In this document: one piece after another, positions 52,135-60,750 of the stretch | Layout: each line of letters starts with the position of its first letter | How positions within the stretch are numbered: position 1 is the first letter of the stretch | Origin: Scytonema hofmannii PCC 7110 | Lineage (GTDB): Bacteria > Cyanobacteriota > Cyanobacteriia > Cyanobacteriales > Nostocaceae | NCBI RefSeq assembly: GCF_000346485.2 | Contig: NZ_KQ976354.1 | Coordinates: 1,827,211-1,891,210, forward strand | Length of the DNA stretch: 64,000 nucleotides | Direction of reading: 5' to 3' | Notes under the pieces: generated by a model | The model's input: the letters and a program-made list of their open reading frames with translations, nothing else | Told to the model about the DNA's origin: nothing | Database searches by the model: none | Program-made: the position numbers and the translations under genes

Positions 52135-52656
52135 CTACCCCTCAAAATGGAGGGTTGTTAAATATTTTGTCCCGTCTTCCAGTATTTTCCACGTACTTAC
52201 AACTTTCATTTGACCATTGGGAGCTTCTAGTCGGCTTGGATGTCTAACTCTGGTATCAACAGTTATAGTTGCACCAATGTCTAGCAAGTGCGATATAATT
52301 TCGTTTACATTGTCAACTGAATCCACCATACCAACATTTAAAAGAACTTTGAGGTTTCCCTGAGAACGCTTGTAGTTATATTCTGGTCCTTCTTCTAAGA
52401 ACCGTAATCTTTTTACTTTGGTCTGGTTTTTACTGAAGGCTCTTTGATCTGCTCGTCTGTCTGCTCTGAGCAATTCCAACTCTTCTCTTTCAGGAAATTC
52501 GACCTTACCCATACCAAAAACCGCTACCTTGCTAATAGGTATCAAGACAGAACCTCTCTTAGCACAGGGAATGATTTGACCGTTGGGTGCTGTAATCTCC
52601 ACGGTCTCAAATAATTTGTACTCTTTGCTTCTCTCCTCGTTGATTTTAACCTCCAC
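52135..52656 (-). CDS. Unknown protein, partner of 51585 gene
   Basis: 173 residues. KEYKLFETVEITAPNGQIIP and then basic REELELLRADRRADQRAFSK, followed by LLNVGMVDSVDNVNEIISHL and TWKILEDGTKYLTTLHFEG. Compact alpha/beta, no signal. I do not recognise it. The C-terminal 80 residues resemble small effector domains that pair with immunity proteins, but that is speculative. Confidence 0.45.
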   Translation of the reverse strand: MEVKINEERSKEYKLFETVEITAPNGQIIPCAKRGSVLIPISKVAVFGMGKVEFPEREELELLRADRRADQRAFSKNQTKVKRLRFLEEGPEYNYKRSQGNLKVLLNVGMVDSVDNVNEIISHLLDIGATITVDTRVRHPSRLEAPNGQMKVVSTWKILEDGTKYLTTLHFEG

Positions 52657-52816
52657 ATGATAGGTTAGCTATAGCCACTCGTGCCTTCGTTGATGTTAAG
52701 CGAGTGCGGAATGTGGGGTGGGGTGTCAAAGCCCGCCCTCCTTTTCTGTAACGGGCGGGACGCCCGTTCCACAAGAGATTTTTGGAGACTTTTTTATTTG
52801 GAAGTCCCTTATTATG

Positions 52817-54745
52817 CTAAGATTCTCGTCCAGAAGCCCAAGTATCGCGCCACTTAACAGTACCTTCTTTGGCAATGACCCAACGGCGAGTCATGAGATT
52901 TTCCCGCAAGGGGGAAGTTCCTTCTCGCAATATGGCGTATTTATAGCTGATGAGCTTACCAGCGCTTTCATCAAAGGGAATTTCAGCAAACCATGTATTT
53001 TCATTTATGTATTCCAGAGGATATGCTTTGGCAATATCCCAATTACCCAATTCCGGACAGTCGCCAATCAGTACAATGCTTTCACCTGGTTGAGTACGCA
53101 CGCCGTTAAGTTGAGCGCGTACAATAGTTTGCCCTTTGACTCGCTCTCCAACACGGCTTAATACAATAACACCGTGTTCTTCCAGTTGTAAGTCATAAAT
53201 TTTACCATCTTTGACTTCATACTTATTGCGAGTCATTACACAAGTATGTTCTCCATCAGGTAAGTCTGTAGCAACTTCTGGTATGGTCGCAGAACCCCCT
53301 CGATTAAGTGCAACAAAGCATATCGAGTCACGATAGCGGCGTACATAACAGTAGACATCAGGTGTAATATATTTTTCCCATTGGCTACCCATTGACACAG
53401 CAGGATTGAGTCGCCGCAAACCAGACAGTAATCTGACATAACGATAAATTTCGGTATCTGTATCCCACTTGTCCATCATCGGGCGGTTGTAAGGGTCATT
53501 ACCTCCGTTGGTATCGTCGTGAAGATATTGTTCCGTACCGTAATAGATACAGGGAATACCGCGAGAGGTCAGAATGAGGACTGTTGCTAGCATTAACCGC
53601 GCTGGATCGGAATTCAACGATTGGAAGCGGGACATATCGTGATTGTCAATGAAGGTGATGAGTTCTGTCGCCCCACTGTATCGATAATCCAAATCAAAAA
53701 TGTCTTTAATTAGATGAAATCCTGCTTCAGCACTTTCACCTAAAGCTTGCCTAATAGCTACACACAGCGCAAAATCTAAAATTGTCATGCCAGAGTTGTT
53801 GGCAAACTCTACAGAGCGATCGTCTTGGGGATGGTTATAAATCCATTCACCAAAAATAAACACATCTGGTTTGTGATTGTACATATCACCAGTAAATTCC
53901 TGCCAAAACCAAATGGGCATATGCTTGACAGTATCTACTCGCAGTGCATCAACACCCCGATCCAACCATTGTTTAATTGCTGCTTTGATGTATGTACGGT
54001 ATTCAATATTGTTTTCATTAAAGGTTGCAAGACCTGCAAGTTCACAGTTTTGCACTTGCCATTCATTTTCCCAATCTTGCACTTCACCATAGTGGTGATA
54101 CCAGTGAGCTTTATCATCGTTAAAGTCAGCAATTTTAACTCCATCATCATAAAGTTCACCTTTGCGACCACTGGTATCGGGGCTGCTGTGGTTGCAAACG
54201 ATATCTAGCACTAGCTTCATCTTACGCTTGTGCAGTTCGTCAATCAACTTGTCAAATGTGGTATTTCTTGTTTCTTGCGTTTTATTGAGAGAAGGTTCTT
54301 CCCCGGTGGCAATGAAACGAGGATTTATCCGTTTAAAATCCCTTGTCCAGTAACCATGCATGGCTGCATTGCCCACAAATAAGTCTTCTATTTGCTCAAA
54401 TAAAGGAGTTAACCAGATTGCAGTCACTCCCATATCTTTCAAATAATCTAATTTGTCAATAACACCCTGTAAGTCACCACCCCAGTATTTACCCCAATCC
54501 TGTTTGGTAGGATCGTACAGTTCTGCGTTAGCGCCTGTGCTGTTCTCTAAATCGCCATCATAAAAGCGATCGACTACAATAAAGTAGAGAGTTTCCTGAC
54601 GAAATTCAATATCTCTGGTAAAAAGAAACTCTAGGTCAATTTCTGTCTCTGATGGTGTCGTTTCAATAATGGCAGACACTTCTGCACTGGCATCTTCTAC
54701 CTTATACTGCTCTTCTGAAAATAATGAGGGAGGAGTGTTTACCAT
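52817..54745 (-). CDS. GH13 alpha-amylase/CGTase-like enzyme with CBM20
   Basis: 642 residues, no signal peptide. GH13 barrel with DIVCNHSSPD, ALRVDTVKH (nucleophile Asp271), FIFGEWIYNH (acid/base Glu300) and TFIDNHDMSRF (Asp370). The C-terminal starch-binding CBM20 lies at about 545-640 (LIGDCPELGNWDIAKAYPLE, ENTWFAEIPF, KYAILREG). Likely acts on intracellular glycogen or maltodextrin. The N-terminal 45 residues are unstructured and acidic. All catalytic residues are intact; exact product specificity is unknown. Confidence 0.9.
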   Translation of the reverse strand: MVNTPPSLFSEEQYKVEDASAEVSAIIETTPSETEIDLEFLFTRDIEFRQETLYFIVVDRFYDGDLENSTGANAELYDPTKQDWGKYWGGDLQGVIDKLDYLKDMGVTAIWLTPLFEQIEDLFVGNAAMHGYWTRDFKRINPRFIATGEEPSLNKTQETRNTTFDKLIDELHKRKMKLVLDIVCNHSSPDTSGRKGELYDDGVKIADFNDDKAHWYHHYGEVQDWENEWQVQNCELAGLATFNENNIEYRTYIKAAIKQWLDRGVDALRVDTVKHMPIWFWQEFTGDMYNHKPDVFIFGEWIYNHPQDDRSVEFANNSGMTILDFALCVAIRQALGESAEAGFHLIKDIFDLDYRYSGATELITFIDNHDMSRFQSLNSDPARLMLATVLILTSRGIPCIYYGTEQYLHDDTNGGNDPYNRPMMDKWDTDTEIYRYVRLLSGLRRLNPAVSMGSQWEKYITPDVYCYVRRYRDSICFVALNRGGSATIPEVATDLPDGEHTCVMTRNKYEVKDGKIYDLQLEEHGVIVLSRVGERVKGQTIVRAQLNGVRTQPGESIVLIGDCPELGNWDIAKAYPLEYINENTWFAEIPFDESAGKLISYKYAILREGTSPLRENLMTRRWVIAKEGTVKWRDTWASGRES

Positions 54746-54935
54746 ATCAAGAATTTGTCTCTAAATTTACAGGTTGGTGTATACGCAAGCAATGTTATTT
54801 TTAACACATTGCTTAAGTATGCGTTGAAAGTATTATCTAATCTATCTTTGGGTTTAACTATCTATCTTTAGTAGTAGCAATGCTGTCTGTGGTGAGTAGG
54901 GAGTGGGGAATAGGGATTAAGAAATTAAACCTGCT

Positions 54936-54968
54936 AGATCCCCGACTTCTTTGAGAAGTCGGGGATCT
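54936..54968. repeat. Perfect 15-bp hairpin repeat
   Basis: AGATCCCCGACTTCT-TTG-AGAAGTCGGGGATCT, about 190 bp upstream of the glycosidase start. A common cyanobacterial dispersed hairpin. Confidence 0.8.
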
Positions 54969-55178
54969 AAGCCAACTTAATTATCTAATTGCAAAAAAGT
55001 TGCATTTTTTAATAAAAAAATATAGCAAAATCACTGCATTGATGAAGTTCCGTATACTTTCGCTAACTATGTAGCTTTACAATGAAGAATTGTATGTGTT
55101 AGCGAACAGACATCTCTTTCGGTTCGTATACTAGATACATTCTCATAGTTTGCTCAATGAGCATTTGGAGGTCCCAAA

Positions 55179-55379
55179 ATGGTTCATACATATGAGGTTT
55201 TAGTTGATACTAGAGAATGTCTTGACCAATTAAACACTATCTTTCAACGCGAGACAACACGTTACGAAATAGACGCTGAATCGAAATTCAAAGCTAATAC
55301 CATGGCACGCGTTCAGGCTAGAAATGATCGTCCACGCTGCACTGAATATGATGTGAGGGTAACAAGACTTTTAAAATAA
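55179..55379 (+). CDS. Small unknown protein (66 aa)
   Basis: ATG 55179 follows TTGGAGGTCCCAAA, a good ribosome site. Sequence MVHTYEVLVDTRECLDQLNT, ending EYDVRVTRLLK. Alpha/beta, basic. No family recognised; it stands alone between two minus-strand genes. Confidence 0.6.
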   Translation: MVHTYEVLVDTRECLDQLNTIFQRETTRYEIDAESKFKANTMARVQARNDRPRCTEYDVRVTRLLK

Positions 55380-55408
55380 AGCTTCAGTATATTTTTCATA
55401 CATTGTAA

Positions 55409-55443
55409 AACTCCGTCTGAATTTTGGAGCTTCAGGCGGAGTT
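55409..55443. terminator. Hairpin downstream of the 66-aa gene
   Basis: AACTCCGTCTGAA (55409-55421) pairs with TTCAGGCGGAGTT (55431-55443), 13 pairs with one G-T, loop 9. It lies between convergent genes and could terminate both; no long U-tract. Confidence 0.55.
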
Positions 55444-55480
55444 GTCGCCTACACCTTCTTTCTAAAGATCGGTCTAGTAG

Positions 55481-56821
55481 TCAAATTTGTTCACCACTGC
55501 TCAAACGTATTTGAAAATACTGACGGTATAAATTACAACGGATATGTACTTTATTGCCAGAGAGTTTTACTAACCCCATACTTTGTAATTGATAAGCTGA
55601 CATAGGTTCTATTTGTATAGAATGAGTTGCATCAATAACTTGTTTAAAAGCATCTGCTAATTTGGGGTGTTCTTGCAAATCTGACCAGTATTTCCATAAG
55701 TGAGGGCGATAAATACTAGCTTCAGTCGGTGCTTCTGCTAAGAGTCGATCTACTGTTATATCCGGATGAGCTTTAAGATGAGCAAAAGCCAATTCTAGCA
55801 GATAAGGGTGTCCTCCTAATAATTCCATTAATTGTGCAACTGAATTTGTAGCGATCGCAAGCCCATGTTGCTGAGACAACTCCAAGACTTGCTCCTGAGT
55901 GAATTCAGACAACTCAATGGGTAAACCGACATTAAATGGAGATTGATTAATATTGAGTTGAATATAAACATCAGTTGAATGTAGAATTGCCAATCGAAGT
56001 TTTTGCCAAAGCCTGCGACTTCTCGCCTTTTCATACCAAGAACGCAGTAACCCAAAAAAGTCTTCGTAAATTTCAGGAAAAGGAAAAAGTAAATCTACAT
56101 CATCCAAACAAAGGACAAGCGGGTTTTCCAATTCAGTCAAGAGATATTCCTCAAAATACGTTGTACAACTGACTTTAGAACCCATACCCTCTTCATCCCA
56201 GTATTCATCCAATTCCACAGGTAGCCGAAGTTCGCGACTAATATTTATGCAAAACCAACGCAAGAACTTATTAAGGTTAGTAAAATGTATATTCCGCTCT
56301 GCCAGTTTAAAACTCAAGTAAACAACATGATAGTCTTTTTCTGCTACTTGACTTAAAACTCTTGTCATCAAGTATGTTTTACCCATGAGGCTAGGGGATT
56401 TAATCCGAATGAGAGAACCAGGGTGTAAAATATGTTCGTAGCAGAGCGATTCTATAGGAGGGCGCTCTACGTAAACTTCCAGTTTTGAAACTTCGTTCTT
56501 CTCTGCTTGGCTTCGTTCGTGGTTTATTTGCGTATTTTGCTGTTGATGGTATTCTTTATGACTGGAGATGCTTTGAGAAGACTGTTTGTCCTCTTCTTTT
56601 GCCACTAATACTTGTAAATCATGATTTTCTGGACGGAAAGATTGTTTCTCCCAATATCTTTTTAAAGCTTCCTTAAAGTTACTTTTCTTAACTTTTTCTT
56701 CCAATGCATCACTTAACAGCTTCCAAAATTTGGGCGCTACATCTTGACTAATGTAGGTTGTCGCATATTGTTCTTTAGCAGCAATTGTATCATAATCTTC
56801 ACGCTGCCAAGCTCCCTTCAA
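55481..56821 (-). CDS. AAA-like ATPase with vWA-MoxR-associated N-terminal domain
   Basis: 446 residues from TTG 56821. P-loop IKSPSLMGKTYLMTRVL (142-149), Walker B PLVLCLDDVDLLFPF, then LLGGHPYLLELAFAHLKAHP and a winged-helix end, the AAA_35-type layout typical of cyanobacteria. The conserved N-terminus continues upstream without stop (EAIKTANQVIHSKFNRKLTD, LEIVIL) to about 56914, where the expected start ATG-GAT-TTC is ATA-GAT-TTC. So the real start may be lost, non-canonical or the TTG. Likely signalling or conflict-related. Confidence 0.75.
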   Translation of the reverse strand: MKGAWQREDYDTIAAKEQYATTYISQDVAPKFWKLLSDALEEKVKKSNFKEALKRYWEKQSFRPENHDLQVLVAKEEDKQSSQSISSHKEYHQQQNTQINHERSQAEKNEVSKLEVYVERPPIESLCYEHILHPGSLIRIKSPSLMGKTYLMTRVLSQVAEKDYHVVYLSFKLAERNIHFTNLNKFLRWFCINISRELRLPVELDEYWDEEGMGSKVSCTTYFEEYLLTELENPLVLCLDDVDLLFPFPEIYEDFFGLLRSWYEKARSRRLWQKLRLAILHSTDVYIQLNINQSPFNVGLPIELSEFTQEQVLELSQQHGLAIATNSVAQLMELLGGHPYLLELAFAHLKAHPDITVDRLLAEAPTEASIYRPHLWKYWSDLQEHPKLADAFKQVIDATHSIQIEPMSAYQLQSMGLVKLSGNKVHIRCNLYRQYFQIRLSSGEQI

Positions 56822-57341
56822 AATAACAATTTCAAGGTCTGTTAACTTTCTATTGAATTTTGAATGTATAACTTGATTTGCTGTTTTAATAGCTTCATTT
56901 AAATTGAAATCTATAGCTCTTGAAATTGATAATTTTTATCATTACTCGGCTCCAACCTCAAAGCCTTGTGGTTGAGAACACAATACTAGTGTTGCATATA
57001 CAGCAGGGAACTCTTAACAGAGAACAGGATTGAAACTCTCTTGGTATAGGCTTTGTGCTGAAAATTTGTACCTCACTTACCTGTAATCTGCTGTATGCGT
57101 ATATATCAAAAAAGGAGTGAGAAAGATATAGGTAATTTAAGACTGAAAAGGAAGTCATCTGAATTTACCTGAGTTTTCTGACTTTTTCTGACTGTTTAGA
57201 AGAGAAATTCGCTTAAACACTCCTGAATTTAGCTCAACTGTTTTACAAAAGGATAAATCATACTAACAATAGAAAGCAACAAAAAAGCTTTCCAACGACA
57301 AACTTACAACCTCAAAACAGAAAAAAATTAAGGAGTCAAAA
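56822..57341. other. Leader region between AAA-like gene and double-glycine genes
   Basis: 56822-56914 is the 5' extension of the AAA-like gene. The rest lacks genes; 57270-57341 (GCTTTCCAACGACAAACTTA, AGGAGTCAAAAATG) is the leader of the first secreted protein and is duplicated before the second. Confidence 0.6.
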
Positions 57342-57737
57342 ATGTCTAATTCTATTTCTCAAGCACAATTGTTTACTGAAATAACTGTAGAAGAAGGAGC
57401 AACACTGAGCGGTGGGGCCACTCAAGTTCACCTCAAATATTTTAAAGTTTACGACACTCAAGAATGGCCTCAAGATGAACCTTATCTACAAGTTGATGGT
57501 AAAACGATTTGGTCAAGTGGAGGTGTCGGAACTGGTAATCACACTGTTAATAAAAAATTCAATATCAGTGGTACTTCTGATACATTGTCTCTTTGGGAAA
57601 ACGATTCTTGGCCAAGTAATGATGAATTTTTAGGTGAAAACAAAGTTTACTCTTGGCAAAGAGGAAAGGATTTGGAACTCTCTTTCACCAGAGAAGGCGC
57701 TAATTACAAACTTATCTACGATGTTTACTCTGTTTAA
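57342..57737 (+). CDS. Double-glycine-leader secreted protein 1
   Basis: 131 residues. N-terminal leader MSNSISQAQLFTEITVEEGA then TLSGG (Gly24-Gly25), the pattern recognised by C39 peptidase exporters, leaves a 106-residue mature protein. That part is acidic and strand-rich (YFKVYDTQEWPQDEPYLQVD, TLSLWENDSWPSNDEFLGEN), like a beta-sandwich with possible Ca-binding loops (D-E-x-L, ND-x-W). No cysteines. Ribosome site AAGGAG. A paralogue follows and then a C39-ABC exporter and an HlyD protein, so it is the probable cargo. Activity unknown. Confidence 0.8.
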   Translation: MSNSISQAQLFTEITVEEGATLSGGATQVHLKYFKVYDTQEWPQDEPYLQVDGKTIWSSGGVGTGNHTVNKKFNISGTSDTLSLWENDSWPSNDEFLGENKVYSWQRGKDLELSFTREGANYKLIYDVYSV

Positions 57738-57885
57738 AATTGATAAGTTTCAGGCATCTAAATCCATCAACTCAATAGAGTAAATTCTACACGAGCAATT
57801 CTCAAACATACTATCGCTGGAAAGCCAACAAGCTTTCCAACGAAAAACTTACAATCTCAAACAAAAAAAAATTCAGGAGTCAAAA

Positions 57886-58281
57886 ATGTCTACTTCTATT
57901 TCTCAAGCACAAATTTTTACTGAAATGACTGTCGAAGAAGGTGCATCATTAAGTGGTGGTACCGCCCGAGTTAACCTCAAATATTTTCACGTCTACGATA
58001 CTCAAGAATGGCCTCAAGATGAACCTTATCTACAAGTTAATGGTAAAACGATTTGGTCAAGTGGAGGTGTCGGAAATGGTCATCATGATGTTGGGAAGAC
58101 ATTTGATATAGAAGGTTACTCCGATACTCTTTCTCTTTGGGAAAACGATTCTTGGCCAAATAATGATGAATTTTTAGGGGAAAATAAAATTTATTCTTGG
58201 CAAAGAGGAACAGATATGGAACTCTTTTTCACTAAGGAAGGCGCTAATTACAAACTTGTCTACGATGTTTATTCTGCCTAA
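57886..58281 (+). CDS. Double-glycine-leader secreted protein 2
   Basis: 131 residues, about 80% identical to the preceding protein, same leader with Gly24-Gly25 (SLSGG). Differences cluster in GNGHHDVGKTFDIEGYSDTL versus the first copy. The duplicated unit also includes about 60 bp of upstream leader. Retention of both suggests either dosage or diversification. Ends 155 bp before the exporter ATG, with a short hairpin AACCCGGTATTTCTCAAATA and its complement between them. Confidence 0.8.
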   Translation: MSTSISQAQIFTEMTVEEGASLSGGTARVNLKYFHVYDTQEWPQDEPYLQVNGKTIWSSGGVGNGHHDVGKTFDIEGYSDTLSLWENDSWPNNDEFLGENKIYSWQRGTDMELFFTKEGANYKLVYDVYSA

Positions 58282-58436
58282 ATCTAGAGCCTAATATTGA
58301 TATCTTAATAAACCCGGTATTTCTCAAATATCGGGTTTATTAAGAGAAATCTATTTGATTGGCGGGCACAGTGGAAAAACTAGCCCCGAAGCTAGGTTTG
58401 CGACTATTTTTTGTACATCAATATTTATTATCAATT

Positions 58437-60614
58437 ATGAAATACCAAGTTGTTCTACAACACAGTGAAGAAGACTGCGGTGCTGCCTGTATTGCCACTC
58501 TTGCTAAACATTATGGACGTACCTTTGCCATCAGTCGGGTGCGGGAAGCCGTGGGTACTGGTTCCCGAGGCACTTCCTTACTGGGTTTGAAACGGGGTGC
58601 AGAAGCGCTGGGGTTTAATGCTCGTCAGGTAAAAGCTAACCCCGAAATGCTGGAACGCTTAAACGAAGTACCCCTACCAGCAATCATTCATTGGAAAGGA
58701 CATCACTGGGTAGTATTGTACGGTCAGAAAGAGAAAAAATACATCGTTGCCGATCCCAGCTTTGGTTTGTGTTACCTCACTCGTAAAGAGTTAATTACGG
58801 GTTGGGTTAATGGTGTAATGCTTTTACTAGAACCAGACTACAGCCGTTTTCTAGAACAACCAGAAGATAAAATTGGTGGTTTTGGACGTTTTATTGCCCG
58901 TGCTTGGCCTTATCGCTTGATTCTTGCTCAGGCGATCGCCATTAATATAGCTATTGGTCTCCTCTCTCTCGCCTCTCCTTTGATGATGCAACTGCTCACT
59001 GATGATGTGTTGGTACGGGGAGATACTCAATTGCTAACAACTGTAGCAATTGGGGTGATGACTATGAATTTTATTAGAAGTGCGATCGCATTAGTACAAT
59101 CTCATCTCATCGGTCACTTTAGTCAGCGCTTGCAATTCGGGTTAATTTTAGAATACGGACGCAAACTTTTACACTTGCCCTTGTCATACTTTGAAGGTCG
59201 TCGCAGTGGGGAAGTCGTCAGCCGCATTTCTGACGTAAATGCCATTAATGCACTTGTTTCCCAGATTGTTCTCGGTTTACCCAGCCAATTTTTTATCGCT
59301 GTGGTTTCCTTGGGGATTATGCTGTTCTACAGTTGGCAACTGTCTTTGGCTTCTTTTGTTGCATTTCTCATCCTGACCTGCGTTAACCTGCTTTTTCTAC
59401 CGATGATGCGGAATAAAACCCGTAAATCCATCGTTTTACGGACAGAAAATCAAGGTTTTCTTGTAGAAACTTTTCGCGGTGTCCAAGTGCTAAAAACAAC
59501 CCAAGCTACCCCGCAAGCGTGGGAAGAGTATCAAACAAATTACGGTCGCCTTGCAAATCTGGGGTGGAGTACGATGAAACTGGGGTTATACAGTGGCACT
59601 ATCACTGGTCTTATTTCCACGTTCACCAATATTGCCTTACTTTGGGTAGGAAGTTATTTAGTTATTAATCGTACTTTAACAATTGGTCAACTTTTAATGT
59701 TTAACGGTATGAGTGGTAACTTCCTCGGTTTCTTAGGTTCAGTAATTGGCTTAGTTGATGAATTTATTACCGCCCAAGTCGTCATTCAGCGCCTGACAGA
59801 AGTTATTGACGCCACTCCAGAAGACGAAAACGATTTCAAAAAACCTTGGGCGCAAATTCCCGGCAATGCAGATATCACTTGCACAAACCTCAACTTCCAC
59901 CATGCAGGGAGAGTCGATCTACTGCAAGACTTTTCTCTCACTATCCCCGGTGGTCAAGTCATCGCCTTAGTTGGTAAATCAGGTTGTGGCAAAAGTACCT
60001 TAGCTAAATTGATTACTGCTTTGTATCAGACTCAATCGGGTAATATCGCTTACGGCATTTACAACCAACAAGACTTATCTTTAGAATGCTTGCGACAGCA
60101 AATTGTTCTCGTACCTCAAGAACCCCACTTTTGGAGTCGCTCAATAATTGACAACTTCCGCTTCAGTTATCCCAACATTACTTTTGAAAAAATTGTACAA
60201 GCTTGCCAAATTGCTGGTGCAGATGAATTCATCAACAAACTCCCCGATAAATACCAAACAGTTTTAGGGGAATTTGGCGCAAATCTTTCTGGCGGACAAA
60301 AGCAAAGATTAGCGATCGCTAGAGCCATTGTCACCGATCCACCCGTACTCATTTTAGACGAATCCACTGGTGCTCTCGACCCAGTCAGCGAAGCCGAAGT
60401 TCTAAATAAACTCATATACCATCGACGAGGCAAAACCACAATAATGATTAGCCATCGTCCCAAAGTAATTCAAAGAGCTGATTGGATTGTACTCCTCGAA
60501 CAAGGTCACTTAAAAATCCAAGGAACTCCAGAATATCTCCGACAAACTCCTGGCGAACACTTACACTTCCTAGAAGAAGGTAACATTCAAAGGTCATTAG
60601 TCATTAGTCATTAG
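58437..60614 (+). CDS. C39 peptidase-containing ABC exporter
   Basis: 725 residues from ATG 58437 (MKYQVVLQHSEEDCGAACIA); the in-frame ATG 78 bp upstream is unlikely because the peptidase domain begins at this Met. C39 protease with Cys14 (EEDCGAAC), His90 (GHHWVVLY), Asp106 (VADPSFG). Six membrane segments at about 155-440, then the nucleotide domain with Walker A VGKSGCGKST (about 512-520), LSGGQKQRLAIARA, Walker B LILDEST, ISHRP. It cleaves after GG and exports the cargo; the two adjacent genes fit. Confidence 0.95.
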   Translation: MKYQVVLQHSEEDCGAACIATLAKHYGRTFAISRVREAVGTGSRGTSLLGLKRGAEALGFNARQVKANPEMLERLNEVPLPAIIHWKGHHWVVLYGQKEKKYIVADPSFGLCYLTRKELITGWVNGVMLLLEPDYSRFLEQPEDKIGGFGRFIARAWPYRLILAQAIAINIAIGLLSLASPLMMQLLTDDVLVRGDTQLLTTVAIGVMTMNFIRSAIALVQSHLIGHFSQRLQFGLILEYGRKLLHLPLSYFEGRRSGEVVSRISDVNAINALVSQIVLGLPSQFFIAVVSLGIMLFYSWQLSLASFVAFLILTCVNLLFLPMMRNKTRKSIVLRTENQGFLVETFRGVQVLKTTQATPQAWEEYQTNYGRLANLGWSTMKLGLYSGTITGLISTFTNIALLWVGSYLVINRTLTIGQLLMFNGMSGNFLGFLGSVIGLVDEFITAQVVIQRLTEVIDATPEDENDFKKPWAQIPGNADITCTNLNFHHAGRVDLLQDFSLTIPGGQVIALVGKSGCGKSTLAKLITALYQTQSGNIAYGIYNQQDLSLECLRQQIVLVPQEPHFWSRSIIDNFRFSYPNITFEKIVQACQIAGADEFINKLPDKYQTVLGEFGANLSGGQKQRLAIARAIVTDPPVLILDESTGALDPVSEAEVLNKLIYHRRGKTTIMISHRPKVIQRADWIVLLEQGHLKIQGTPEYLRQTPGEHLHFLEEGNIQRSLVISH

Positions 60615-60749
60615 TCATTGGTCATTTGTCATTAGTAGGTTGGGTTGAGGAACGAAACCCAACATTTAGTGACCAAGAAACAATCCAAAATCCAAAATCC
60701 AAAATCCAAAATCCAAAATCCAAAATCCAAAATCCAAAATCCAAAATCC
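60604..60749. repeat. Intergenic heptamer repeats between exporter and HlyD
   Basis: 60598-60640: (TTAGTCA)n-like run. 60636-60665: half copy of the GGTTGGGTTGAGGAACGAAA hairpin repeat. 60683-60748: about nine AAAATCC units up to the HlyD ATG. No gene; repeat length could vary. Confidence 0.8.
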
Positions 60750-60750
60750 T

